Shown: positions 45,285-59,022, counted from the stretch's first letter. The stretch is 64,000 nucleotides of DNA from Combretum micranthum (GCA_024138025.1 JAMXBD010002236.1:157405-221404), one strand, 5' to 3'. Program-made: numbers and translations. Notes: generated by a model from the letters alone, not told the origin.

Positions 45285-45690
45285 GTATGTAGGAATGAAC
45301 TCGGAATGGAATCGCGATTTCAGGTTCTATTCCCATTCCTACATTTGGATGTACCTTTAAAAGCTGGAATCATAATTCCTAAGAATCGACAATTCTGGCT
45401 TTGAGAGAGAATTCGATTCCGCCTTTGAGAAGGTGAAATCACGATTCCATTCCTCCCTCATAAATAACTAACATTAAATTACATTTTTATCCTCTTACTT
45501 ATTATTATTTACATTAATTATTAAGGATATTTTTGACAAATAATATGTCAATTCCATTCCATTCTAAGAAGTATCCAAACAAAGGAATGGATTTATCATT
45601 CCACCTCCCATTACATTTCATTCTATTTCTCTCATTCCAATCCATTCCATTCCATTCCGAAAGATTCCTGCGTACCAAACATGACATTAG
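45285..45690. mobile_element. GGAATGG-rich MITE, first copy
   Basis: Begins TATGTAGGAATG and ends with sequence whose reverse complement starts GGTACGCAGGAAT, so the ends are roughly inverted. The interior has paired words such as GAATCGCGATTTC and CGATTCCGCC. There is no coding capacity. A second, inverted copy lies at 46155-46460. Confidence 0.55.
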
Positions 45691-46154
45691 GGTTTTTGAT
45701 ACATGACACGATCTGATGTGTTTAAATCTTACATATGCAAGGCCTTTAGCTTGTTTTAATCAGTTTAAGGTTTTTTCAATTAACCACTTGGGCAAATAAT
45801 TATTTAAATATATCAACCAAGTCTAATTTTTTTACAATTTTGAATTTTTAATATGCGTAAGCTTCTAGTTAGGGGTAAAATCGTTATTTTGCAAAATCAA
45901 AACTTCTAACGACATTAGTTTGATTTTTCTTACAGAACTTTTCATTTAAAGAACTATTTATGAAACTATGATTTAATTTATTTCGATATTTGAATTGCTT
46001 TTGAATTTTCAAAATTTAGGTTTTTGGTTTGGGGGCTAATTTTGGTAAATTTGAAAAATTTGGCATTTTAAATTTGCACATGAATCCAACTGAATTCCAT
46101 TGACTTTATTTGATTTTGATTTCTTATGATTGGTTTTTGGATCACTTCAAATTC

Positions 46155-46460
46155 ATTCCTATGTTTGGATACCTTCACGGAATTGAATGGAATGGAATGA
46201 TTATTTAATAAGATTTATTAAAAATACCTTTCATTATTAAATATAAGATAAAAATGCAACTAAAAAGATTATAAATATAGATGAAATGAAATCGCGATTC
46301 CGCCTTCTCAAAAGCGGAATCGAATTCCTCTTAGAAGCCAAAATTATTGATTTGAGAGAATCATGATTTGACTTCTAAAAATACTTTCAAACACTAGGAA
46401 AGGAATGGAAGCTGGAATCACAATTTCATTTCGGTCTATTCCTGCATACTAAGGGTGCCA
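46155..46460. mobile_element. GGAATGG-rich MITE, second inverted copy
   Basis: The reverse complement matches 45285-45690 over most of its length, including the GATTCCGC..TGAGAAGG block and the TATCCAAACATAGGAATG end. The 465-bp spacer between the copies is ordinary AT-rich DNA. Confidence 0.55.
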
Positions 46461-46600
46461 TTAATAGAGGTATTATATTGCGTGCTTGGAAAGTTCTCAC
46501 GAATACTAAATTGATTAATTTGAAATTTCTAATACGTAATTACATGTTTTATTAAAGTTCATGTATCATTCATGACATTAACCCTATCGAAAAAACCCTC
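46461..46600. repeat. MULE-MITE end fragment
   Basis: The reverse complement of 46560-46600 reads AGGGTTAATGTCATGAATG followed by a TACATGAACTTTAATAAA-type end, matching the terminal motif of the small MULE-type MITEs. The other end is not found. Confidence 0.4.
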
Positions 46601-46931
46601 ATAAGTGCACTATCAAATTAGCTTTATGTGTAAATCTAAGACTTGTAATTTTTTTTCCTTTTTTCTTTGCATCTATTGTTATTTGGTAGGGATTTAAATT
46701 TTGGGAAAATTATACTAAAAGCATTCATATTTTAGGTATTAAGCAAATAAGAATCAATATTTTAAATAGTTAAAAAATATTAATATTTAAAATTTTTAAT
46801 AATAAATAGCAAAAAACGATACTTTATTTACATCAATTATTTTTTAATGATTTAAAACGTTTACCCACCCTCTTTTAATAATTTGAAAAGTTTATAACTT
46901 ATTTAAGCATCGATTTTTTTTATCTAATGCA

Positions 46932-47372
46932 TTAAATATATATAAACTGAATAAGTTCCATCATATCATCAACATATAAGATTTTTTTGGTCCATATAGA
47001 AAAATAATGTTGCATATGGTTCCTATTTCCTAAATATATGATAAATATAAATAGAGATAAAAAAAGAAGAACATATTTCTGCACATGACCATAAATTAAT
47101 TTTGATCGAAAGAACTCGTTAATTGTACCACAATATGTCAAGAAATTAAAGCTAATGCATGTTGAAATATAACCATAACTGAATTTAATATGAAACCAAG
47201 TTAAATTGTTTACAATTTGAAAAACATTTCTAATCAAACTATGGGGATAGTTTGATGTGATTAAAGGGAACAAATCATATTCTTTAGCTTGATTTAGTTT
47301 TAAGGGAAAATTTGACCAAATTAAAACCATCCCATACTTATTTAAATGTTGTTGATAGAAAATTTTATACAT
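46932..47372 (-). other. Orphan 146-codon ORF
   Basis: ATG-initiated frame of 146 codons in roughly 30% GC DNA, where a chance frame this long is uncommon. It has one strongly hydrophobic segment (YVLLFLSLFIFIIYLG, about residues 100-115). It contains YVDD near its end but none of the other reverse transcriptase motifs. No family is recognised and no neighbouring exon is evident. It may be a chance frame or a pseudogene. Confidence 0.15.
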
Positions 47373-47567
47373 TGACTCTTTAGGCCCAATATGTTATTGT
47401 TAAATCATGGGGTGACCTATCTGGGCACATGTATGATCTCTTCAAGGCCTTAGAAGGGCTTGGAATATAGTCTTCATGTTGCTTAACCTCCAACTTAACT
47501 TAGCTTGTTAGCCCCTGAGCTGCATAACAGAACTAACCTTCTGACTCTTTTTAGCATATCTTAAAAG

Positions 47568-47923
47568 TAGGACTGTATGTGAGTTGAGACAGCTCGTAAG
47601 CTACTTGAGTTTGACTTAGCGAAAACTCAAATTCGACTTGCTCACAATTGAGTCGAGCTAGAGTTCAAGTTACTGAAGTAGCTATCAAGCTCGAGTTCCA
47701 GCTTTAAAATACCCGACTTAGTGAGCTCATGAGTTTAATCGAGTATACAATCAAGTCGAGTCAAGTTCAAATTTAACGAGTATTAACAACTCTTTATAAT
47801 TAAATCAATATTTAAAGGAATAATCAAACTTAATCAAGTCGAGTTAGAGCTTATCGAGTATTAAATAGAGTCGAGTTTGAATTTCAGATTATATCAACTT
47901 GGCTCGACTCATTTACAGCCCTA
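47568..47923. mobile_element. hAT-like MITE, 356 bp
   Basis: The left end TAGGACTGTATGTGAGTTGAG and the reverse complement of the right end TAGGGCTGTAAATGAGTCGAG form an imperfect 21-bp inverted repeat. The interior is rich in GAGTCGAG/CTCGAGTT words. The 8-bp flanks CTTAAAAG and TGCAAAAG agree at five positions. Non-coding; related to 840-1521. Confidence 0.65.
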
Positions 47924-49624
47924 TGCAAAAGATCTCAGAATATGTTTTTACTAGCGAGTTACATGTCTTAGGTTATCTCTTTAAAGACAACTGCATATCA
48001 CTACCAAGATTAAAGATAGCCACCACAATAACCACTTGTCATCTCCACTGGAAATAGGTCATAGGGGACTTAACAAGATTCATCTAAACTCTAATTGCAC
48101 TTACTCTACTTCTTCAATTTCTAAAATATCCTTACTATTCAAGTATCGAAGTAGTCATACTAGATAATACCATGATCATTGAAAGTCTACATTTATTTAG
48201 AGATTCTCCACTAGAGCTTTAAGGTATTCTTAACTTATCCTTTCTATAATTGTCCACAAGTAAAAGTTGAGACAAAAGATGTACACGGATAATGGGAAAA
48301 TAATGTGTGTAGGAAAATTAGTAAAAGGAGACAAAAATGGGATTTTGCAAAATTAACAAGAGGAAATATTTTTCCGTTATGCTTGATTACCATGAAATGA
48401 TGGGAAAAAAGGACTTACAAGAAGTAATGGTCAAAATTATGCTTATTATAAATTAGGAGTTTTTTCTATTATACAAAGTTTAGCCCGTTCACTTCGTTAA
48501 ATAAATAAGGTTGTAATAAAATTTTTATTACTAAAGAATGAAATAGAGTTACAATAAGATTTTTTTATCTATTAATTTTTATCTAATTAGGAATCTTTTA
48601 GGGAAAAGACTATTTCAATATTGAATTGTTATTCAAAAGTTTGAGTAAATAATGCCTACTCAATATTTTTTTTATAATAGGAATTCGTTATAGACTCATT
48701 ATTACTATAAATTAAATGCCATACTAGTGAACGAGCAGTTAATAGTTAATGTTACATTCAAAGTTGCGTTCGGTTAAGGATTCCCTTGAAAGAGAAGGTA
48801 TAACTGAAAAAATTACTAATTATGAGAAAATATTAAATAATTCTTTACACACCTACATGTGGTTTCATTTTAGACTTTCTTCTTACTGGAATTTATAACA
48901 TTATGTCTTGTTCACTGTGTGATATAAAAACAAATGGGGAATTGAATTTTAATTCAACAGAATGCAATAGGATTGTAACGATAATTACAATGTTCACTTG
49001 ATATAAAAAAATAAACATGTAATTATTAATAAAAAGATAAAATATCTATAATATCCATCGTTTTTATTATTGAGAGTAGACGATTATATAGATGATATTT
49101 TCAAAACAATGGTATTTATGATGAAATTGGAAAATAAATCATTGAATGACAATTCAAAGATGTAAAACATGAATTGCTATTAGTTATTTTATATAATAGC
49201 AATTTTCATTAGTTTTTCAGTTTATTTTATGAATTGAATTGTCTATTTCACTTATGTAATAATTGTGAATAAAAAAAAGGAGAATAAAACAACACGATAT
49301 CTACTAACCGGGTATATTTAGATAATAATGATTATAGGAGAGGTGACGGAGCCAAAAAATCAAATTATGGCTAGGTTTTATGATAAGGCTCGAGAAATTG
49401 CTAATATTATCGAGTTGAAATCTTATAAGCATTATCACATAATATTATTAAGCTTGCTATCAAAGCTGAGAGGCTACAAAGGAAGGACCGGGTGAGATGA
49501 TTAGTGGTTTTGATTGAGTCTGTAAATGGTAGTGATGTAAAAAGATAATAAAGATAAAGTACAAATACCTAGATTGTAATAACCCTAGCAATCATATTAG
49601 CCAACTTCACAAGTTCACTAAAGC
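47924..49624. other. Intergenic, nothing firm
   Basis: AT-rich. About 48900-49260 contains short inverted words around GAATTGAATT, possibly an old MITE. No gene or RNA is recognised. Confidence 0.4.
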
Positions 49625-49871
49625 ATGATGTTCTCCCTTTAGCTAAGCGGTCTTGACTGATTATCCATGAAATCATGGATTCTAATGTGTAATTCATTTT
49701 TTAAAGTATGATGTTCTCTCTTTAGCTAAGTAGTGTTGACTGATTACCCATGAAATCATGGATTCTACTTTGTAATTCATTTTTTAAGTATGATGTTCTC
49801 TCTTTAGCTAAGTGGTGTTGACTGATTACCCGTGAAATCATGGCTTCTACTGTGTAATTCATTTTTTAAAG
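49625..49871 (+). repeat. Three tandem copies of an 82-83-bp unit
   Basis: Units start at 49625, 49708 and 49790 with ATGATGTTCTC and contain TTTAGCTAAG. The first copy has a perfect 8-bp inverted repeat, ATCCATGA/TCATGGAT (49663-49680), which is partly lost in copies two and three. No coding frame. Confidence 0.92.
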
Positions 49872-51355
49872 TGATTCAAACGATGAGGATGAAAAATGGG
49901 CCAATTATCCAGGTATGATGCCCTATGTTGAAAGGGTAATGTGGCATTTGGTCTATCCAGTTGATTATCTATGCTTCAAGATTGCCTTTTTTTGTATCTA
50001 GTTAAATTTTTAATATCATTTATACTAATGGTGTTTACTCTACATTAAGCTATCCATCAATCCAATTGGTTGCTTTTTACCAATCATAAACAATTATGTG
50101 TCTCAAATAATTATTTTGATCAAAATATTTTACGTAAAACATATGATTTTTTTCAATAGCTATAAATTGCTACATGTGTCAACTTATTAACTTTGTGTTA
50201 TAAAATGTTATTTTTACTAATTACATATATCACAATAGAATATTTCATTAAAATAATTATTTGCAATATACACAGTAGCCCATAAATGGTCCATAAAAAG
50301 CTAATTAAGCAAAATATTTTAGCTTATGAAATTAAATAGTAATACCTAAGCTCAATTTCTTAGTAGTGTATTTTATTAAAATTTAGGTGTCAAATGTGAT
50401 ATTATCTAACGTGAAAGAGTTTATATTTTGCATATTAAAATTATAGAACACAGGATATTATTATTATATCAACCGTACCGTACTTGGTTTTCAATACTTA
50501 TAAAGTCAATGCATTGTTTCTTTCGTTACAAAAATATCTGCTAATTATCGAATGAGCTCCAACGTGGCGCGACCGGAATGTCTGTTTTTGTTTTTTCAGC
50601 CGGCCTCATATCCATAATTCAACCGGCTGGGCAGTGGGCAGGCAATTGACAATTTAAAATCAGAATCCATAGCCAATTGTTTCATGTAAGATGGGGGTAT
50701 ATATTAAACAGCTTGTTTATATTAACTGTGCTCAAACTTAATATACTTTCCTTTTAAACTTTTCTAATTAATTTAATAATAGATATTGGGTAAATGATCA
50801 TGATCCCAGAAGTATCTAGAGAAATCCTTAAAACTCAAATTAATATAGTATAGTTATTTTCTCTGGACAAGCAGAGATGGTAGATGCCAACCATTGACTA
50901 TAAAATTGTGTAGCATTGAAAATTTATAAGAAATAATGGCAACTTGATTGATTTAAAAAAAAAAAAAGGGCTTTAATTGGTCAAGCTTCTAATGTAATTA
51001 AAGGTTTCTCAATAAATTTGATTATTTATCAACTATACAATTTTCATTTTTCAAGGTCTGATAATTCGTGTAGCATGATAGAGAATTATCATTGACTTGA
51101 TATACTATATAACAAAAACTAAACATATAAAAGTTACATTAATATCAAAAGAAAGAAAATAACTCAAAACTAAATTTCAATGTATAAAAAAATGTTAAAG
51201 TTGAAAAGTAAAATTAATTATAAGGATTTTATGGTTGAATATCGTACTGTTTAGTTTGCATGGTTTTGGAGATAGCGTTGTCCCTATCCAATGTCACTTC
51301 CTAATACATTTTAATAAATAATATGGAATATGCTTTTGTATTAGTGTGTGTATAC
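49872..51355. other. Intergenic, nothing recognised
   Basis: AT-rich. A brief GC-richer patch at 50560-50650 may be unique host sequence. No gene supported. Confidence 0.45.
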
Positions 51356-54300
51356 TGTAATACCCCAAAACAATTGGATCTGAGCATGTACGGTTGTCAT
51401 GTATAATATCATTAGCATTACACACACGAACTTCCTTAAAAAGATATGTTTATCATGAACATTTGCTATCAGGTTTTAATTATTGAAATCGTTTAGTTAT
51501 ATTTTGGAGACAACAACTTCATAACAATAAAATAAACCTTCATAAAAACGTTTCATAATCTACTCTTTAAGTAGATAACCCTTCATAAAAACAAAACCAA
51601 TCAATTAGGTATCTCAGATGCCTTTTCATGATGAAAAACAAAGCTTTAAAAATTGAATTACAAAACATAGGCTCATCCAACAAAGCTCTTAAAAAAAATA
51701 TAAGTTCCAAAAGATATAAATCCAATTCTCATAGAAATGAACAAAAATAAAATCTACTAGCGCTAACTTGTCTCACTTTTAATCAAACTCTTCCTGAGTC
51801 ATCCATTCACTCAATTTAATCATCATCATCAAATCATTACCTAGAAAAAAAGAGAATAATGAGTTGAAGCCTAGTACACATCGACGCAACACACATGAGA
51901 TGACATGCATGATTAATTTAATGCAGCGCATCAAAAAACAATTTATTATCTTTGAATAAAAGTAAATCAAGCAACATAAGAGCACTCATACTTCGAAATA
52001 AGTCTGTGAGAATATAGGAATCCTGAGTAACAACAGCTGTTTAGAGGGTTGATATAAGTAAGTTGGATACTTATATCTCCTGTATCTAACCGAAAAAAGA
52101 AAATAGCCCATCTAAGGTTTACAGTTGTTACACATCTTTACTTAATCTTAGTCTATGTCACTTAGTTTAATCGATCACATAAATACTAAATCATGCTACT
52201 TTACTCCAAGCTTAAGCAAACGTTACGCCGATATCATTTACCCCATCAGCTGCCCATTGAGCTACTTATAATTTGTCATTGTATTATAACATACCATTGC
52301 ATCATGGTAGAGGGTGGCTTAGGCGCCTAACTACCATACACGACTCTAGACAAGGTTATCGCTTTCTAAACCGGATTAAACAACACAGCACAAGAAACAC
52401 GCATTAATTAGGCATCCTTAAGTTTTAGTTCATTAGAAATGCCTATCCTAACAAACAACAAGCACATTACTGTATACCTTATATATTCAAAATCCAACAG
52501 AGACAGAGGGTAGGTCAAAAAGCCATTTCAGAGAATAGATCAACTATCCATATATGTGTTCATCAAATAATTCGTATAAGTACATATATATTATTCATTC
52601 ACATCAAACTTATTTTAGAACCCATTTGATCCATACACTAAGTCTAATCCCGCCATGGTTGCAAAAATTGTCTTACCAAGATACGAGCAGTTCTCCATTA
52701 TCTTTTAAATTTTTTCTTTTCCTTTGTTTATAAATCATTCGTTGTAAAAAACAGTTTTCTTCCTTATCATTCATGTAGGTTTTAAAATAAATTTCTAACT
52801 TTTATGAAGAAACTATTTTTTTTTTTATGGGCAAGCGTACATATGAAACAAACATAGTCCCTTTGCGATCTATAGTTCAACATAACTATTATAAATTATT
52901 TTAACCTATATTAACTTAACTTAGCCAAGTTGATTAGACTCAATTAATAATTCATTTTAGTTCATTAAGGTTTGTTAAGTCAAATTGAACTTAGATTCAT
53001 TAACTAAGTTCATTTTATATTTAAAAACTATGTTTATCTAATTAGTTGTTAAGCCTATTATATTTCAAGTTACGTTTAATATAAACATGAACTCATCTTA
53101 GTTAAGTTGTATAGAATTGATCATTTAATCTAGTTACTAAGTCACATTCAATTATTACACTAAAGTAGACCCATATATTCTATAGAATCTTATTACTCTA
53201 GTTCATTTTTGCTCATTAATCCAATACTAAATTCAAATTCTATCATTCATTATTTAATTTTTTTTTGTAAAAACTCATGCAAATACTCAATTTAGTATTT
53301 ACATATATATACTATATATATTTTTATTTCATTTCATTTTATTTATTTTATGAAGAACACGGGCAATAAACCAGCCATGTTCGCCATCGTGTTCCAACAT
53401 ATGAGAAGCACCACGAATACATCGTGTTCCTATCATATTTTGTTCTTGATTTGAAACTCAGTGAGAAACATGACGATGACGAGATAGGGCAAGTTATGTT
53501 CTCTCATGTTTCGCTTAACATTTAAAGCACTCAAGGATCAGAGAGAAACACCGTTGGATAGGGAAAGCATATTTCAGTCCCGCTTTTCTAGAGTTAATCT
53601 TTAACAAAGAAAATAGAGAAAAGCATGGTTGAACAGGGCTAGTCGTGTTCCTTAACAAAGGGAAACACGATGATATAGGGAAGTCATGTATCAGTTGTGC
53701 ATCTTGGGTAGAAAAATTTCATGCGTTTTAAGCAACAATAAGGAACATAACTGATTAGGGCACCACATGTTTCCCCCGTGCTCTTTTATGAAACAGAGCG
53801 TGTAAATTTAATCTATTTAATCATTTATTTTACATCATACACTTAAATACACATCTTATAATCAACATACAAGTTATAACTATTAAGTTCTACAACATCT
53901 ATATGTATATATATATATATATATATTTATTATTACTTCACATTTCATCGTCAAACTCTTTATTCTATATGCATAATCTCACTTAGCTTTTGACATACAA
54001 GTTCATATCTTACTAATTTACTAATTTTATTACAGACCCTACTTACATCTAGTTTAATTTATAATATCATATAGAAATGACAATCAAATAAAGTAAAACA
54101 ATTATACTTATCTTTTTAGAAAACACATGTAAATTAATCTTCTCTTTTACCACCATTCTTAGTTGTGTGGCTCTTGATGCTTAATCTCCCATACTCTAAT
54201 CTTGCTTTCTATCTTCAATCTTCCTATGACTCCTTAAATTTCATATTTGAGTTTGATTTTGAAGGATAAATAAGGGAAAAAAGAAAGGATGAGAGAGGAA

Positions 54301-54900
54301 GGGAAAGAAACGAAGAGAATAAGAGAAAAGAAAAAAGAGAGGAGGGTAGGCGGGAAAAGGAAAAGGAAAGGAAAAGGTTAAAATTAAAGATATTTTTGGA
54401 TAGGGGATATAGGTAATACCTTCAGATCATTATCTTAAATATCGTGAATATTAGAAAATTAATATGAGAATATATAAATAGAAATTAAATGACTTGAATC
54501 AAAAGTTTAGCTTAGGAGTTAATTTGCGAGAAATTGGTAATGAAATTGGGTTTAGAATAAGAACTAATATTTTAGACAAGCAAATCAATAAAATTCATGG
54601 GGATTATGGAATGGTGGAATTTGAACTAGAATTTAGTGATTTAAGAATTCATTAAAATTTGAGTTACATATTTAAGGATTTAGAAATTTAAAATCTCAAA
54701 TTTCAATTTAATTTATATTCACTAATTTATATTATTAAATCTATCTAATTATATCTATAACTTACTTAATTTATTTAAATTGATCTATCTTAATTAATTT
54801 CTAAACTAAATTTAGAATCATTCACCTATTATATTGCTCAATTATATAGTTTTAACTTAATTAAGCAAGATTTTAGGTGTGTGTACACACATAATATGGA
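51356..54900 (+). mobile_element. LTR-like non-coding repeat, relative of 31738-34364
   Basis: Starts TGTAATACCCCAAAAC and shares with the first copy a GCATGCA/AATGCA-rich block followed by AGAGCACTCAT (here 51980). It also shares a zone of CGTGTTCC/AACACG words (53355-53790) and a purine-rich block near the end (54260-54380). Similarity is low and only by eye. No ORF, PBS or duplication is seen and the right border is a guess. Confidence 0.4.
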
Positions 54901-57900
54901 TACTTAAAAAAATTATTATCAATGGCAGAAACTAATTCCTTTGAACATTTTGTGAAACAAAATAATAAAATCCACTCATTCGTTGACCATATGAATTTTT
55001 TTGTATACTAAAGAACATTTTTTAAGGGGAAAAAAAAAAGGTTTATCACCAACATGGTAAGCTTCAGCACGAGGTTATCTTCTTTGACAGCGTTGAAGCA
55101 AGAAAATGAATAGACATTTGAAGTCGAGAACCTATCCTTAATTCTATATTTAATTGTCGAAATAATCATTAACAGAATTATTATTATTGTAAAACGAGGA
55201 ATTGAAATTTATCTATAGTAATAAAGGAATGGTTTTTATTGATCTATATTAGTATTATCTTCATTTGTATTTGTGAGGCTTTTAAGAAATTACAGGGTTT
55301 AGCTATTTCTTCTTTATTCCTTAAAAATTGTAATTCATTTTTCATGATTTTATCATCGATAAAAGGGAACGAGGGAATGTGTGCATATATGTTTTTTTTT
55401 TTTTTTTTTGAAAAGGAAAAAAAGGAAGTGAAAGGATGAGATGATAGGGTTTGGAACATGCTAAGCTTTATAATTTTTTAGATTACTTGTTTCGTCATTT
55501 TTTTTATCATTTTGGCATCATTTTTTTATGTTTTTAATAGACTATTGGTAAAAAAAATGCCAGTGAAAAACAGAAATTTTTACTTATAAAACCGATTAAA
55601 CAATCAAATACTGATATGATATAGATACAAATACAATATCAATAAAAAAATATGCCATCCAAAAATACCATTATTTTTTACATTCCCATGTAGACTTGAG
55701 TCAGTAGTGTAATGTGTTCACATGCTAGCCGATTCAATGGGGACAGTGCAGTCACAAATCAGAAAGAGGTTGGGGCGGGCGGCACTGGCGCTTAAAGTTT
55801 GAATTATTAATTTTGTTGATGGGTTTTGGGGAAATCAGGAGTGGGCTGATGGTCCGGGTGAAAAGTAAAAATGGGCCCTGTTTGCAGTTTTTACTTTATT
55901 TAAATCCGAGTGAGCGAGGGTCCTATTGTCTGGATTCAACATGAAGTTCATGTTGGTTTGGTAAAAGTTTTAAGAAAGGAACCGTGCACTAGGGCATTTG
56001 AGTGGGGAAAAAAAAATATAATAATAAATAAGCCTGATAGCTAGCTGTGTGAGAGGCGGATGTGGATGAGTATTATTGTGTTTTAAAGAAGCCTGAGATA
56101 ATTTCATAGCTTTTTAAAACTATCGTATATGACTATATTAAACTCATTTATATAGTATTAATCATTTTATATATATGATCTCGATAAATCTGGACTCTAG
56201 AAAGGGTTTCGATGAAGAATATGGAAGGTTACTACGTGTATAGAAGACAAAGCTAAACGGTGGACGGAATTTTTTTTTTTTTTTTGGGGGACGGAAGGGG
56301 TGGGATGGGGGGCGCCGCCATACGACGGTGGACGGATTAGTAATCCGAAATGGTGCGACATCAGTAAATCCACGGAGACTTTAAGAGTCTCTTTGTTTGT
56401 TCGTTTTTGGATCGTTTTATTTTTATTTTTTATCGTATTTAAATAGATTATTTATAAAAAATAATTATAGATAAATATTTTTATTCATAAACCGATAAAA
56501 AAAACTAAATATTAATATAAAACAGATATAATACAGATACTATCGTATATACTAATGAAAAAATAGATCTTTCATGAACCCTTACACTAAAATTAAAATA
56601 CACCTGTTCAATCTTTTCTTCCATGATTTGGACTTGACATTGTGGAGCAATAGCCATTTCGACGAGAAAGGAGAGGATTTTTTATTTCGAGGGGTCACTC
56701 ACTATTTGAAAATAGAATAAGCTCTTATCATGATTGTCAAATTCATGTAAATACCATCTACTAAAACGTTTAAAATCATATAAAATCATGTAAACAGTAA
56801 AATCATATATTCAAAATTGGTAGAATCTAGAATAATAGAGTTATATACATAAATTCATAATTTTACCTCAATTTTGTTCCCAAACCATTTTACATATATT
56901 TTAATTGAAAAAAATAGAAAATTATAAACTGAAATAGTTAACTCGGTTTTAAGAGTTGTATTTGTAGCATATTTGGTTATGATTTTTTTAAACTTACCTT
57001 TGTGTGATTTTCCTAATCTAAATCCTTAGTAGGTAAACTTACCTACATCTATTACAATTTTGAGTGTTGCACGAGCTAATTTTCACTAGTAGAGGTAGCT
57101 CCTACGAACATAGAAAAAGATGTCAAAGGGGCACCGAGGGGTTGCCCAGTATAGCCAATTCGATGCTTAAATCAATCCATAGGTAAAAGCAATATGTTTG
57201 TGATGAGGTAAAAATTGTCCTTCTCTTCCATCAGGCAAATGGGGTATATATAGTGTTTATGATCATACTTGGATATCTTTCTTCTCAGCAGCTGACCTGG
57301 TATCCAATTATCTTACCTAGTATCCGAGAGAATACCTGAGTTGAGGAACTGTGCTGCTTGGAGTAGGGCTGAGCTAATTTTGTCCGCTCAATCATGGAGT
57401 GTAAAGCATATATTTTGACTAGAGATTATGAGGCCGTAAGGCCGAGCTCGATGGTCAGTTAAACTTATGAGCTTGGTGAGCTTTTTCGAGGTGAGATTCA
57501 TGGGGGATCATGCATGATATTCCTTGGTGGTGCTATGGATCTTGTTACCTATTTAGGAAATCGGGACGTCACGAGTCGTGGGGCTTTTGTGGGCCTATCG
57601 ATGTTATATGGTTTTGAGGCATAGGAGATCAAGTGGATTGATAATTTTGAATCTATATAATTATGTTGGAATGGAAAAGGTGGTGTTTTTCTTAGGGTAG
57701 GTAGTTTGATTTCTTGTGTAACATCATGCATGTCTTTCATCTTCATTTTGTATTATATGTGCTCAAAACAATTAAGGAACGGACTACCAATTCGAGTTAA
57801 TTAGTTAACTATGCATGGGACTGATGGATAATTACTTAATTTAGTATTACCAAAATTGTATTATGATTATAGAGAGGACAATTATAATTCAAATTGGGGT

Positions 57901-58239
57901 TCTTAAGTTCCTAAAATTTATAGGTCCACATGCATTTGTGTTGTTGCTAATGATAGTCATTGTGAAAAATTACATGGAATCACAAATAGATCTAGCACTA
58001 CTTCAAAGTGATTGTTGAATAATTTAGTGAACAATAAAAATTATGCAATTAATTAGCTCTACAAGTTGAAAATTTTGTTATGAGAAGGAAATAGTGGAAC
58101 ATGTTATTCTATGCTACACTTGGACAAAACTTGTGTAATTTGTCTCTTTAGGCACAAGGATTAATTTGGGTTAAGTATCTACCTTTGATACTTGGTTAAA
58201 GGTGTGTAGAAAAGGAGTAAGGAGGTAAAGGGAAGTAGT
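54901..58239. other. Intergenic, mixed simple sequence
   Basis: No gene recognised. It contains poly-T runs (55391-55410, 56271-56285) and a G-rich patch at 56286-56325. A less AT-rich stretch at 57100-57610 (AGGCCGTAAGGCCGAGCTCG near 57430) may be a transposon fragment. The minus open frame at 57549-57746 does not resemble a known protein. Confidence 0.4.
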
Positions 58240-59022
58240 TAGGGATGTAACCGGGTAGGCCATTATAGGGTTCTTAACCCATCGGATATGTTAAAAACCC
58301 TATAGAGTTCAATCATATAGGGCTTTATGGTTGTGTTTGATATTTAATAAAAATACTATAGGGTTATAAGGTCAGGATTGAATCATATAATAAACCCAAT
58401 AGATACCTGACAACTCGGTATTATAATTTAAAAAAAAAGATAAAAACATTACTAAAAAAGAAAGGAGAGGAAATAAGACATGAAGAAGCTACCATATTTT
58501 TTACCTTCCAATGATATCTTTTCTTTTATATCTATTCAACTAGTTACATATTTTAGAATTTTTTTTTTAATTTTGCTCGAGTTTTGTTTGTTGTGAAGGT
58601 TAATATTATTTGTTATATTTTAATCACAGCAGGAGGTTTAATTTAACCATGTTTTTAATATATTATATGTGACAAAAGTAATATATTTATTTGTTTAAAT
58701 AATATATAACGAACGTGGTCTATAAAATTTTTTATTAATTTCGCATGTATCTTTATCATTTTTTGATGTATAGAAAACTTGATTTAGAAGCACCGTTTCT
58801 TTTTTAGATTTATTATTAAAATTTAAAAATAGGTTGAAACAAAAAAAAGGGTTATGGGGTTGTAGGGTCGGGTTTCGGGTTTTAAATCAAATTCTATAGG
58901 ACGGATTTACATATAGTATCAAAACCTAATAGCATTGTAGGGTTTGGTAGACCTTGCTATAATAGCAAGTTGAATTATAGGTTTATATGATCCATCTAAA
59001 ACCTAATCCAGTTACATCTTTA
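58240..59022. mobile_element. hAT-like non-autonomous element
   Basis: The left end TAGGGATGTAACCGGGTAGG and the reverse complement of the right end TAAAGATGTAACTGGATTAGG are imperfect inverted repeats of a common plant hAT end. The 8-bp flanks GAAGTAGT (58232-58239) and AAAGTACT (59023-59030) agree at 6 of 8. Internal repeats of TATAGGGTT-type words; no transposase. Confidence 0.6.

Noticed and set aside
46932..46990. Reverse transcriptase catalytic box YVDD in the orphan ORF
   Set aside because: The four residues occur without any other RT block in the right order, so they are taken as chance.
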